In this document: positions 23,296-31,900 of the stretch, piece after piece
How the letters are laid out: every line of letters begins with the position of its first letter
Position numbering within the stretch: position 1 is the first letter of the stretch
Assembly: GCA_036397035.1 (NCBI GenBank)
Contig: DASWJS010000020.1
Coordinates: 1 to 64,000, forward strand
Reading direction: 5' to 3'
From: DASWJS01 sp036397035
GTDB lineage: Bacteria > Actinomycetota > AC-67
DNA length: 64,000 nt
Translations under genes and position numbers: made by a program
Notes under the pieces: model-generated
What the model saw: the letters and a program-made list of their open reading frames with translations, nothing else
The model's database searches: none
What the model was told of the DNA's origin: nothing

Positions 23296-24147
23296 ATGCG
23301 CGTTCTGAACATCGATGTTCCCGACTCCCTGGCGACCAGGTGGCGGCAATGGCTGGCTCCAGATGTTCAACCGTTCTTCGTCCCGAGGTCCCATCCGCAC
23401 CTTCGTTCGCTTCCCGCGCAGGAGTTGACTCCTGAACTGCGCGACACGTTCCGGACGTACGCACTCCCTCGGGCGCTGCGAACGCTGTTCCTCGACGAGC
23501 CGGCGTTTCTGGACCTGCCGCGAGATGCGCGGGCGGCACTCGTGCGGGCTCAAGTCGTGCAAGGCCGCGGGGCGGTCCCGACTGTCCGGGGCTGGTGCGA
23601 TCTCATCGACGCGAGCTTGTTGCGGGCGCAGGCGGATGGGCATCGATTCGTATGGTGGGCGTCGCTTGTCGACCAGGCCGGAGATGCCGTCTTCGAGCGG
23701 CTGATCGGTCGTGGCCTGAGGCCCAGTCGGCATCGCGCGGTTTCCGTGTCTGCATGGCGCAAGAGCGCTTCGCGTGCGCCCCGAGCGCAGACGCTGGCCG
23801 GAACGTTTGCGCGCGGCAGCGGGCCGAATTGCTTCGGCGCGGTGATGGGAGCGTGCGGAGAGTCGGGCGCAGAAAACGACTGGGTGCAGCAGGCACAGTT
23901 CGAATCCTGGCTCGCCGGCCATGCCCGTCCCGGCGGCAGGGACGTCCGACCCGGGACGATCCTTGTGTGGCGCGATGGCGGTGGCGTCGCTCGGCACGCC
24001 GCGTTGACGCTCGCCGGCGGCTGGGGGTTCGAGAAGCCGTCCCAAGAATGGTCGACGCCGTTCATGGTCCTTCCACTGACTGAGATCGTCCGAGCGAATC
24101 GCTCTCGGGGGATCCGGCTGGAGCGCTGGCGCCCAGCTGCCGGGTAG
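23296..24147 (+). CDS. Hypothetical protein with NlpC/P60-like papain-fold C-terminus
   Basis: This 283-residue protein has no recognisable N-terminal half (about 1-165). The C-terminal half has a Cys in SGPNCFGAVMGACG, and about 60 residues later PGTILVWRDGGGVARHAALTLAGGWGFEKPS. The Cys and the following His have the spacing of papain-fold NlpC/P60 or CHAP-type amidases. Such domains cleave peptidoglycan peptides or act as transferases on other substrates. No signal peptide or membrane segment is present, so an intracellular target is likelier. hicA begins 10 bases downstream. The family assignment is tentative. Confidence 0.6.
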   Translation: MRVLNIDVPDSLATRWRQWLAPDVQPFFVPRSHPHLRSLPAQELTPELRDTFRTYALPRALRTLFLDEPAFLDLPRDARAALVRAQVVQGRGAVPTVRGWCDLIDASLLRAQADGHRFVWWASLVDQAGDAVFERLIGRGLRPSRHRAVSVSAWRKSASRAPRAQTLAGTFARGSGPNCFGAVMGACGESGAENDWVQQAQFESWLAGHARPGGRDVRPGTILVWRDGGGVARHAALTLAGGWGFEKPSQEWSTPFMVLPLTEIVRANRSRGIRLERWRPAAG

Positions 24148-24156
24148 GGTCCGCGC

Positions 24157-24345
24157 GTGAAGGTCGCTGAGGTCATCAAGCTCCCCGAGGGGGACGGCTG
24201 GCGGCTGGCGCGAACCAGGGGCAGCCACCGCCAGTACAAGCATCCGTCCAAGACCGGGCTCGTCACGGTGGCTGGGAAGCCCAGCACGGATATACCCAGA
24301 GGTACACTGAACTCGATCATGAAGCAGGCCCAGATGAAGCGGTGA
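24157..24345 (+). CDS. hicA: HicA toxin (mRNA interferase)
   Basis: This 62-residue double-stranded RNA-binding-fold toxin reads VIKLPEGDGWRLARTRGSH then RQYKHPSK, with the conserved catalytic His in RGSHRQYKHP and the C-terminal IPRGTLNSIMKQA. HicA cleaves mRNA to arrest translation and is neutralised by HicB. The start is GTG at 24157; hicB begins 4 bases after the stop. The order (toxin first) is the usual one for hicAB. Confidence 0.93.
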   Translation: MKVAEVIKLPEGDGWRLARTRGSHRQYKHPSKTGLVTVAGKPSTDIPRGTLNSIMKQAQMKR

Positions 24346-24349
24346 AGAG

Positions 24350-24571
24350 ATGAGCATGCGCTACACGGTCATCCTGGAAGAGGGAGAGAACAGCTGGGGT
24401 GCACATGTCCCGGACCTTCCTGGCTGCGTCGCAGCGGGAGAGACGCGGGAGGAGGCTCTCCGGTTCATCCGCGAAGCGATCGAGCTTCACATCGCGGGTT
24501 TGGAGGAGGACGGGCTCCCAATCTCCGCGCCGCGCAGTGAAGGCGAGATCGTCGAGGTGGGAGCCGCCTAA
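24350..24571 (+). CDS. hicB: HicB antitoxin
   Basis: This 73-residue protein has the HicB partial RNase H-like fold: RYTVILEEGENSWGAHVPDL, then PGCVAAGETREEALRFIREAIELHI. It lacks a C-terminal DNA-binding domain, as in short HicB (UPF0150) proteins, so autoregulation may be weak. It neutralises the preceding HicA. Its stop TAA lies inside GCCTAAC, the left core of attC-like site 5. Confidence 0.92.
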   Translation: MSMRYTVILEEGENSWGAHVPDLPGCVAAGETREEALRFIREAIELHIAGLEEDGLPISAPRSEGEIVEVGAA

Positions 24572-24645
24572 CTCGCGGCTGGAATCGACGGATGCGCTCC
24601 CGCTCGCGCGGTTCAGCCGCCGGGTCGGCAGGCCGATGGCGAGGC
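24566..24645 (+). repeat. attC-like site 5
   Basis: The left core GCCTAAC (24566-24572, canonical RYYYAAC) and left arm TCGCGGCTG are followed by the complementary CAGCCGC (24614-24620). A degenerate right core GCGAGGC ends at 24645, 10 bases before the next ATG. The left half is nearly identical to site 3. Confidence 0.5.
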
Positions 24646-24655
24646 ACTCGACGCC

Positions 24656-25156
24656 ATGAGGATTGAGCTCGTGCCCTATGATCCAGCGTGGGCGACCGAG
24701 TTCACTCGGGTGAGAGAGCGCGTGCGGAAGGCGCTGGGCGAAACCGCACTCGCCGTGGAACATGTTGGCAGCACTGCGGTCCCGGGATTGAGCGCGAAGC
24801 CGCTAATCGACATCCTTCTAGTCGTCTCAGATTCCTCAGATGAAGCCACATACGTCCCGCCGCTCGAACGAACCGGCTTTACGCTGCACGTTCGAGAACC
24901 GCAGTGGCATCGGCACCGCCTCCTCAAGCTTGAGCGTCCAAAGGTCAACCTCCACGTGTTTTCGCTGGGGTGCTCGGAAGCAACTCGGATGCTTCGCTTC
25001 CGTGACCTCCTTCGCGGAGATCACTCAGCGCGTGAGTCTTACAAGGCCAGAAAGCAGGAACTCGCGGGACGGGAGTGGAACCGTGTTCAAGACTATGCCG
25101 ACGAGAAATCCGCGACCATTGCAGGACTCATGAAGTCAAAGCTGCGCAGGCGATGA
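24656..25156 (+). CDS. GrpB family protein (nucleotidyltransferase fold)
   Basis: This 166-residue protein has the GrpB/UPF0157 signature: IELVPYDPAWATEFTRVRER, then EHVGSTAVPGLSAKPLIDILLVV. The GST and D-x-L elements are those of a nucleotidyltransferase fold, and HRHRLLKLERPKVNLHVF contains the third conserved segment. Some members are fused to CoaE, but activity of stand-alone copies is unknown. Its stop overlaps the start of the following lipoprotein gene by 4 bases. It is probably the last recognisable cassette-like gene. Confidence 0.85.
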   Translation: MRIELVPYDPAWATEFTRVRERVRKALGETALAVEHVGSTAVPGLSAKPLIDILLVVSDSSDEATYVPPLERTGFTLHVREPQWHRHRLLKLERPKVNLHVFSLGCSEATRMLRFRDLLRGDHSARESYKARKQELAGREWNRVQDYADEKSATIAGLMKSKLRRR

Positions 25157-25737
25157 GGCCCCCTCGCAGGGCAACGAGGGCTCGATCACGGCTGAGGGTC
25201 CTGCGGGGCATGAGCGTGCTGGCGGTCGTGCTGCTCGTGGCGGCGTGCGCCGGCGAGCGGCCCCAAGGTCCCGTCCCGGCGGGTCGCGGGGAGCTGCTCG
25301 CTTCGGGCGAGCTTTGGGGCGAACAGTGGAAGGTCTTTTGCGGCGTGGACACCTCGGCGGCTCCGTCGCCGGACGTCGGCGCCGCGCCGGCCGGGGCGTG
25401 TGAGTCCGGCGCGCACCCTCACCCTTGTGTCCACGTGGAGTACCTCAGCAGCCTGATCAGTTGCCAGTTGGAGCAGCTTCCCGAACGCCTGCTGTTTTCT
25501 CACTCCCTGCCGGGCCCGGACGACGATCGCCTCTTGTTCTTCGGGGTTGTCCATTCCTCGGTGGCGCGGATCGAGCTGTCGTTCGAGGAGGGCGCGAACA
25601 AGTCCGTCGATTTGATCGAGATTGCGGGTTCGGACTTCAACCTGTTCGTGACCGGCCTCACCGCCGAAGAGGGATCCACGCTCCGGCGTCCGGTGCTTTG
25701 GGACGCTGAGGGCCGGATCATGAATCCCGAAGCGTGA
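25153..25737 (+). CDS. Putative lipoprotein of unknown function
   Basis: This 194-residue protein has a basic N-region (RRATRARSRLRVLRG), a hydrophobic core and the lipobox LLVAACAGERP, giving a predicted lipid-anchored protein. The mature part has four or more Cys (FCGVDTS, GACESGAHPHPCVHVEY, ISCQLEQ), suggesting disulfides, and no family I recognise. ATG 25153 overlaps the GrpB stop; an internal ATG at 25210 would also give a signal peptide. GC content returns to the level of the core genome here. Confidence 0.65.
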   Translation: MRPPRRATRARSRLRVLRGMSVLAVVLLVAACAGERPQGPVPAGRGELLASGELWGEQWKVFCGVDTSAAPSPDVGAAPAGACESGAHPHPCVHVEYLSSLISCQLEQLPERLLFSHSLPGPDDDRLLFFGVVHSSVARIELSFEEGANKSVDLIEIAGSDFNLFVTGLTAEEGSTLRRPVLWDAEGRIMNPEA

Positions 25738-25880
25738 GAGGCCGGGAGCCGAGGGGTATCCTCCGGGCGATCGCAGGAGGTGCGGAATGAGTGAGGAGAG
25801 GAACTTCGGCGTTGCCGCGGCCGTCCTGGCGCCTGCCGGCGCATCGGGCTTAGGGTGATTGTGAGGGAGAAGGTGATCGG

Positions 25881-27038
25881 TTGCGAACCTTCGCACAAGG
25901 TCGGCAGCAAACCGAGCGACGAGGATCGTCCGGCGTCGCTCGCCCGGGAAGAGCCACCGAGCGGCGTCTGACGACCAGCACCCCGCGGGATGCTCGGGAG
26001 TTGGAGGCCGATCGCCTGGCCGACGCGATCGTTCGCATGAACGCACCCGAGCGCGCGTCGAGCCTGCCGGCATCGATGCGGCCGGCGCCGGAGCCGCCTG
26101 CGATGCTCCAGCGTCAGGCAGAGGCGGACGAAGGCTCGCAGAACGACCAAGCCGAGCCGAGCGAAGACCTCCCCGAGGGCTTGGAGGAGGACGGGAGCAT
26201 CCTTCCGAAGTCTCTCGCGCCGGGCGGCTCGACGGCGTACGGCATCGGGGCGAGCGCGCTGGGGGGCCGGGCCGGGGATCCCTTGCCCGCGACGGCTCGG
26301 GCGTTCATGGAGCCGCGATTCGGGTACGACTTCTCATCGGTGCGCATCCATACGGACTCCGACGCCGCTCGTCTGGCGAAATCGATCCACGCGGCCGCGT
26401 TTACGCACGGACGCCACATCTTCTTCGGGGCCGGGCGCTTCGACCAGCGCTCGGAGCCGGGCCGCAGGCTGCTCGCGCACGAGTTGACCCATGTGATCCA
26501 GCACGGCGGAGGAGACGGCGCGAGCGCGCCGGCGTCGGTCGATCGCTCGGTGCTGGGCAGGCCCGAGATCCACGCCGCGCGGGGACCTTCGCACCAGGTT
26601 TGGCGCGCGGTGGAAGCGCACGTGAACCTTCGCGAGCCTCAGCGAGTGCGGATCTACCAGACTGGGCGCTCGGCGCAGGACTTCGAGACGTCGGCGGGAA
26701 CCGGCACCCGAACGTCGAGGCTCATCAGGCGGGCTCCGTACCCGATCCTCGACAAGAGGATCCCGCCGACGGCCAAGGTGGGCCGTTGGGGCCTGCAGTA
26801 CTTCGCATGGTTCACGGCCGGAGGGGTCGGCTTCCACTCCAACATCTGCTACCCACGGCCGCACCGCAGGAGAACGCTGCTGACCGTGGACGGGACTCCT
26901 CACTCCCACGGGTGCATGCGCCTTCACCACGGCGACTCGCAGATCGTCTACAACGCGCTCTCGGTGGACGACAGCGTGTACGTCTACAACAGGACGGCGT
27001 TCCGCCCGGCCTCCTGGTCGGCCGGCGCGAGCCCGTAG
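25881..27038 (+). CDS. DUF4157 protein fused to L,D-transpeptidase-like (YkuD) domain
   Basis: This 385-residue two-domain protein starts with a basic, disordered N-terminus. A DUF4157 domain follows (about 135-208): LPATARAFMEPRFGYDFSSV, RIHTDSDAARLAKS, AFTHGRHIFF, then HELTHVIQ with the HExxH zinc motif at H200-H204. DUF4157 is the hallmark domain of extracellular contractile injection system cargo. Residues about 243-372 resemble an L,D-transpeptidase: GVGFHS (His319), then HSHGCMRL with the catalytic Cys345 and His343. Such a domain could cross-link or damage peptidoglycan. The TTG start is supported by GGGAGAAGG 8 bases upstream. There is no signal peptide, so export would need a dedicated route. 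The target is unknown. Confidence 0.85.
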   Translation: MRTFAQGRQQTERRGSSGVARPGRATERRLTTSTPRDARELEADRLADAIVRMNAPERASSLPASMRPAPEPPAMLQRQAEADEGSQNDQAEPSEDLPEGLEEDGSILPKSLAPGGSTAYGIGASALGGRAGDPLPATARAFMEPRFGYDFSSVRIHTDSDAARLAKSIHAAAFTHGRHIFFGAGRFDQRSEPGRRLLAHELTHVIQHGGGDGASAPASVDRSVLGRPEIHAARGPSHQVWRAVEAHVNLREPQRVRIYQTGRSAQDFETSAGTGTRTSRLIRRAPYPILDKRIPPTAKVGRWGLQYFAWFTAGGVGFHSNICYPRPHRRRTLLTVDGTPHSHGCMRLHHGDSQIVYNALSVDDSVYVYNRTAFRPASWSAGASP

Positions 27039-27095
27039 CCGTCCGCCGGACCGGGACGTCCCGGCGTCGGGCCGAAGGCTCCGTCGCCCGCGCGT

Positions 27096-27659
27096 CTACA
27101 GGTCGCAGGCGATCGTGTCGGGGTAGTCGTAGGTGCGCCAGGTCGTCTTCTCGAGGGTGATGTTCTTCGTCACCCACTTGCCCTTGCTGTTCTTGTAGAG
27201 CTTCTGCTTGTAGACCTGGATGTCCAGGCAGCCGCTGGCGGCCTGCGCGTCGGGAAGCCGGATGAGCACGGAGTCGTAGACGTAGGTGCTTCCGGTCGGG
27301 TCGAACTCGTACAGCTCGCGCCCAAGCGTCGCGGTGGCGCCTTTGTCGAAGTTCAGACCGATGAGCTTCGCGTAGACGACCCCGGGCGTGCCGGGAACGA
27401 TGTCGGGATACCGGAGCGAGATCGCCTCGGCGAAGGGGAAGATGACGCGGTCGTCGACGTCTTCGCTCCCGGCCTCGGTCGTGACGTCGCAGGTCTCGCC
27501 GTGGAAGTTCACCGAAAGCGCCGCGGCGGCGAACGACGGCCAGCTGAACACGATCGTGTGCGTGTTGCACGGCCGGGGCCCCCAGGCTGCGGGCGCGCTC
27601 GCCGGGGCGATCGAGGCGCCGATCACCGCGATGGCTACGAAGAGCCGTCTGACCTTCAT
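27096..27659 (-). CDS. Secreted protein of unknown function
   Basis: This 187-residue protein has a clear signal peptide (KVRRLFVAIAVIGASIAPASAPA) and a beta-rich mature domain with Cys pairs (PCNTHT...GETCDV, ASGCLDIQVY). I do not recognise the family. The ATG has GGAGGGAG 6 bases upstream. It follows the PstS-like gene by 14 bases and is presumably co-transcribed with it. A small palindrome (CCGGGACGTCCCGG) lies between its end and the convergent DUF4157 gene. Confidence 0.7.
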   Translation of the reverse strand: MKVRRLFVAIAVIGASIAPASAPAAWGPRPCNTHTIVFSWPSFAAAALSVNFHGETCDVTTEAGSEDVDDRVIFPFAEAISLRYPDIVPGTPGVVYAKLIGLNFDKGATATLGRELYEFDPTGSTYVYDSVLIRLPDAQAASGCLDIQVYKQKLYKNSKGKWVTKNITLEKTTWRTYDYPDTIACDL

Positions 27660-27673
27660 GACACTCCCTCCGG

Positions 27674-28876
27674 TTATTCCCTGATCGTGTCGACGCCGTT
27701 CTGGGACAGGGCGCGCACGTTCGCCGCGAGCGGCACGTAGCCGAGCCCCCTCACGCTGTCCTGCACGTCGTCGGACACCGCCGTCGCGAGGAACCAGTAC
27801 GTGCTCGCAGCCTGTCCGTGGCTGAGCGCACGGTGGTATGCGGTGCCGAGGTGCTGGTAGACCAGGACGTAGGCGAGCCGGCACACCGGATAGCCGGCCG
27901 CGCCGTATGCCAGGGAGAACGATCCCCAGTCCACGCTCGTGCTGGCCGGCGTCGTCGCCGCGCTCATCGCGGCGGTGCACCTGCTCGCGTAGCCCTTGCT
28001 CGCGGGCGCAGGAGCGACGAACGAGCCGGACGCGTTCTGGACCTTGGCCATCGGCAGTCCTCGCGCGCGCGCCACCTTGAACTGGACGTAGGCGATCCCG
28101 CCGACGTCGCTGGCGCAGGAGGCCATTCCGCCCTCTCCGATGCCGCGGCACGGGCTCAGCGTGGAGGGCCAGACGTCGGTGGTCTCCCTCACCGCGTACG
28201 GGAGCCATGCGGGGTTGGCCTTCGACAAGTACTCCTTGATCGCAACGGTCGAGCCGCTCTCGTCGATGCGAACCGCGGGCTTGATCTTCAGCGAGCAGCC
28301 CTCCAGCCCGGGGTTGTCGGCGACGAGCGTCGGGTCGTTCCAGGCGGTCACTTGACCCAGGTAGATGAGCGAGAGCGTGCTGGCCGAGACGTTGAGCGTG
28401 CCGCTCCCGCACGACCCGGTGTTGTAGGCGATCGCCACGCCGTCGGCGTAGATCGGGACGTGCATGATGGTCGAGCTGAGCGCCGGCCGGAACGGGTTCA
28501 TCAGGTCGGCGTCGGCGATCTGCTTCTCCGCGGTGGTCAGAGGCTGGTCGACCGCGTAGATCGTGGACGGCGCGGAGTAGTGTCCGTCGTCCTTCTCGAT
28601 CGCGGCGCTCGCGCCTTCGGCGTTCCCGACCGCCTGGAAGCCGATCGTGCCTTGCCGGTTCGGGCACCGATCCTCGTAGGCGGGGATGAGGAGCGAGACC
28701 TGGACTTCCGTCTGGCTGGTCGAGCCCTTCCCGACGATCGGATCGCCTGCCCGGCACGGCGCCGAGCCGACGACGGCGCCGGTCCCGACGGCGCTCAGCG
28801 CGACGACGCCCGCTGCGAAGAATGCGCGCAGGGGAACGAAACGGTGGGCCGGCACCGTGCGGTCGCGGCGGATCAC
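27674..28876 (-). CDS. PstS-like phosphate/oxyanion-binding protein
   Basis: This 400-residue exported protein has a signal peptide (about 1-44) and a type II periplasmic-binding fold. The PstS-like landmarks are GKGSTSQTEVQ, MHVPIYADGVAIAYN, LSLIYLGQVTAWNDPTL and RIDESGSTVAIKEYL. These match the phosphate-binding loops of PstS, though the C-terminus is divergent and Cys-containing. No pstCAB genes are present, so it may serve another transporter or a sensory role. It lies in a minus-strand run of secreted-protein genes. The start is a GTG. Confidence 0.8.
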   Translation of the reverse strand: MIRRDRTVPAHRFVPLRAFFAAGVVALSAVGTGAVVGSAPCRAGDPIVGKGSTSQTEVQVSLLIPAYEDRCPNRQGTIGFQAVGNAEGASAAIEKDDGHYSAPSTIYAVDQPLTTAEKQIADADLMNPFRPALSSTIMHVPIYADGVAIAYNTGSCGSGTLNVSASTLSLIYLGQVTAWNDPTLVADNPGLEGCSLKIKPAVRIDESGSTVAIKEYLSKANPAWLPYAVRETTDVWPSTLSPCRGIGEGGMASCASDVGGIAYVQFKVARARGLPMAKVQNASGSFVAPAPASKGYASRCTAAMSAATTPASTSVDWGSFSLAYGAAGYPVCRLAYVLVYQHLGTAYHRALSHGQAASTYWFLATAVSDDVQDSVRGLGYVPLAANVRALSQNGVDTIRE

Positions 28877-28973
28877 CCGTCTAGATTCGATTCAGCCGAA
28901 GCCGATTCCTGCCTTCCCCGATGGCCGCGGGCGTATGTGCTGAATCCGGCTCCGATGCAGGTGGGAAGGGGTT

Positions 28974-31900
28974 TCAGGCGCCGCGATCGGTGACGTGGAC
29001 GCGCTGGTACACGCGCCTGCGATACGGGGCGGACGCGCCCCAGGCAAGCCCGAACGCGAGTCCGGCGATCCCGACCAGGGAGGCGGCGGCCCAGCCGATC
29101 GTCGGCTCGAACGAGGACGCGCGGCGCGGCTGGACGGGCAGGGCTTGGAAGTCCGCGCCCGATTCCTCGACCTCGGCTTCGTGCTCCTCCTTCTTGGCGT
29201 AGCCGCCGGCCGCCGGCGGCGCCGGCGCGGTCACCGGCGGGGGCGGAGGCGGCAGCACGACGACGGCGGGGTTCGGGGGAGCCGGGATGGGCGGCAGGGG
29301 CGCGGGCGCCGGTTCCGGCCGTGGGTTCGGCAACGGTTCGGGGACGAGCGGGCGCGCGAGGACGGCGTCGCGGATGCAGGGTCCGTGGCCCGGGCCGACC
29401 GTGATGGGGATCCGCATTTGATGAAGCCCCGAGACGATCTTCACGTGCGTGCTTCCCTGACGGAACGTGCAGAGCAAGCCCGACTGCGGGTTGGGGACGA
29501 CTTCGCCGGCGCGCACCCGAAGCGGCACGCGCGGGTTCCCGTACATCGCCGTCACGAACTGCGCGATGGACGGATCCTCGCTGACGAACTGGAAGTCGGG
29601 CCGGGTCGTCCGCGAGTTGATGCACGTGCCGTACCCGGGGATCAGCTCGGAAGGACAGGTGAACGGAAGCGGAAACTCGATGTGGAGCCGTTTGGACTGC
29701 GCGGGGTCGTCCGGCGGACCGCCGCCGTCGATTCCCCGGCCGAGCGCCCGGAAGAGCAGCAAGCCGCCGGCTTCGGTATCGGTGCCGTCCACCGGGTTCA
29801 GGGCCACGTAGTCGAAGACGGGGAACGTCCGCACCGTGACCTCCGCTTGCGCGTTGAGCAGGTCGCCGCCCGCGTCGCCGATGTGGATCAGGTCCCACGC
29901 GTGGAAGTGGCTGTCGAGCGGGTAGTGGGATCCGCCGATGGGCGTGCCCGCGGTCCCGGCGATGATGAACGGCACGCGCTCGGGCGCGACGCGGCTCGGG
30001 TACCAGTACTGCGCGTTGCCTCGCACCCAGCCGGTGAGAACGGCCGAGGCCCGGAGCGCGACGGCCTGGCTTTCGAAGGCCGGTCCGTCGGTCATCATGT
30101 TGCGCCGGTCCTGGCCCAGCCCCGAGGTCGGGTTGATCGTGGGGACGTTGCTGACGATCACGAAGGGAATCGGCGGGCTGTGCGTCGTCGCATCGGCCGC
30201 GACCTGCTGGATCCACGTGGCCTGGTCCTGCTGCGGGTTCTGCGAGGAGTTGCGGCCCGACTTTTGGAACGTCTTGTCGCTGGTGTCGAGCACGATGACC
30301 CGCAGCGCCGGCGTGCCGCCCGGGGCGTAGTCGAACGCGTAGTGGCTTCGCGCAAGCCCTTCGGTCGCCGGCAAGCCGATCTCGACCGGGACGATGTCCG
30401 GGTGCGTGGAGGCGCCGGTTCCCCACGGGGCGATCTCGTGCGCGAAGGTCTCCAGGAAGGGGCGGTTCAGCGCGAACGTGCGCTCCGCGTCGGGGATCTG
30501 GAACTGCCTGCGAAGATCCTCGGGGATCTCGGGCATCAGGTCGAACGCCGCCGAGGTCGACGGCGAGAGCAGGTCGCTCGGACCCATCGAGCCGAACACC
30601 GGGACGTCGAAGCGTTCGAGGTAGCCACGGAAGGCGTCCAGCTCCTCGGGGATCCCGACCGCGCGCATGTTGCCGGCGTACAGGGCGAACGACGGACCGC
30701 CCGGGCGTTGCGCGAGCGTGTTGATCTCATCCCTGATCGACAGCGGGATCGTGTCCGCGGCGACCCCTGATCCAACCGTCACCGAGCAAGGGCCCGAGCC
30801 GCACGCCGAGTCCGAAAAGAAGGCGAGCGTGACGCCGTCGGGCTCTAGCAGCGGCATCGCCGTGGTGTCGGGCGCGCTCGGGTCCCGATCGAGGTCGAAC
30901 CGGTAAACGGAGCTGGTGGCGTCGAGCGCGAGGTGGTTCCCGTCGTCCACCAGCTCGGCGGGCATTCCGCCGACGGCCCACCCGCTGCGGCCGCCCGGGT
31001 CCAGCGCAACCCCGAAGACCGGGTCGCGCGCGGCGCTGACGTCCAGCTCGGGGTGCGTGGTCATGCGATGGCCGTGGTCCAGGTCCGTCCACGTCTCGCC
31101 GTCGAAGTACATCGGCCAGCCGCGGGTGGCGCCCACGTCGCTCGCGCGGAACTTCGTCTGGTCCGGCGAGAGCGAGGCGAACACCGCCACCCGGCCGCTC
31201 GGGAGCCGGGTCGCCTCCGCGTCGAAGACGGCCATCCCGCGGTCCAGGGGCGACAGCACGCGCCACGGCTCGCCAGGCTCGGCGAAGGCGAGCGCCCCGC
31301 GGTTGCCGCCGGCGAGAAGCGTCCCGTCGGCGAGCACGCCGGCGGCGAACAAGTCGGCCGCTGCGGTGCGCGGCAGGTCGAGCACCGCGCCGAGGCTCGG
31401 ATCGGCTCGCCACGAGTCGCCCGTGTTGATCAACACCGTCGCCCCCGATCCCACGGCGAGCGCACCGCCGTCCCGGACGGCGACGTCGTAGAGCGTCTCC
31501 TTGGTCGAGCCGCTTGCAGGGTCCGGACGCCAGGCGCCGCCCTGGAAGCGCAGGATCGCGCCGCCGGCGCCGACCGCGTAGCCGGTCGCCCCGTCGAACG
31601 CGACCCCGAACAGCGTCTGGTCGGTGACGTCCCATGCGTGATCTTCCAGGACCTCGCCGTCGAGCACCCGGATGACGAGTCCGGACTGCCCGACGACCCA
31701 GGCTTCCCGGTCGGTGCGCCAGGCGACCGCGCGCAGCCGTCGCCGGTCGTTGTGGATCGGGATCCATCCCGCGCCGTGCTCGTTGTAGAGGATCGCGCCG
31801 TCGTCGCCGACGGCCAGCGCGCGCTCGCCGTCGGGCGAGAGCGCGACGCCGGTCAGGACGGCGCGGTTGAAGTTGGGCCAGCGCGCGACCCTGGCGCCGT

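Noticed and set aside
25787..25858. 23-codon frame MSEERNFG... with a good AGGAGG site before the DUF4157 gene
   Set aside because: Possible leader peptide, but too short and without any other support; kept only as a note.
19116..27038. A complete eCIS locus
   Set aside because: No tube, sheath, baseplate or AAA+ gene is present; only cargo-type proteins are seen.
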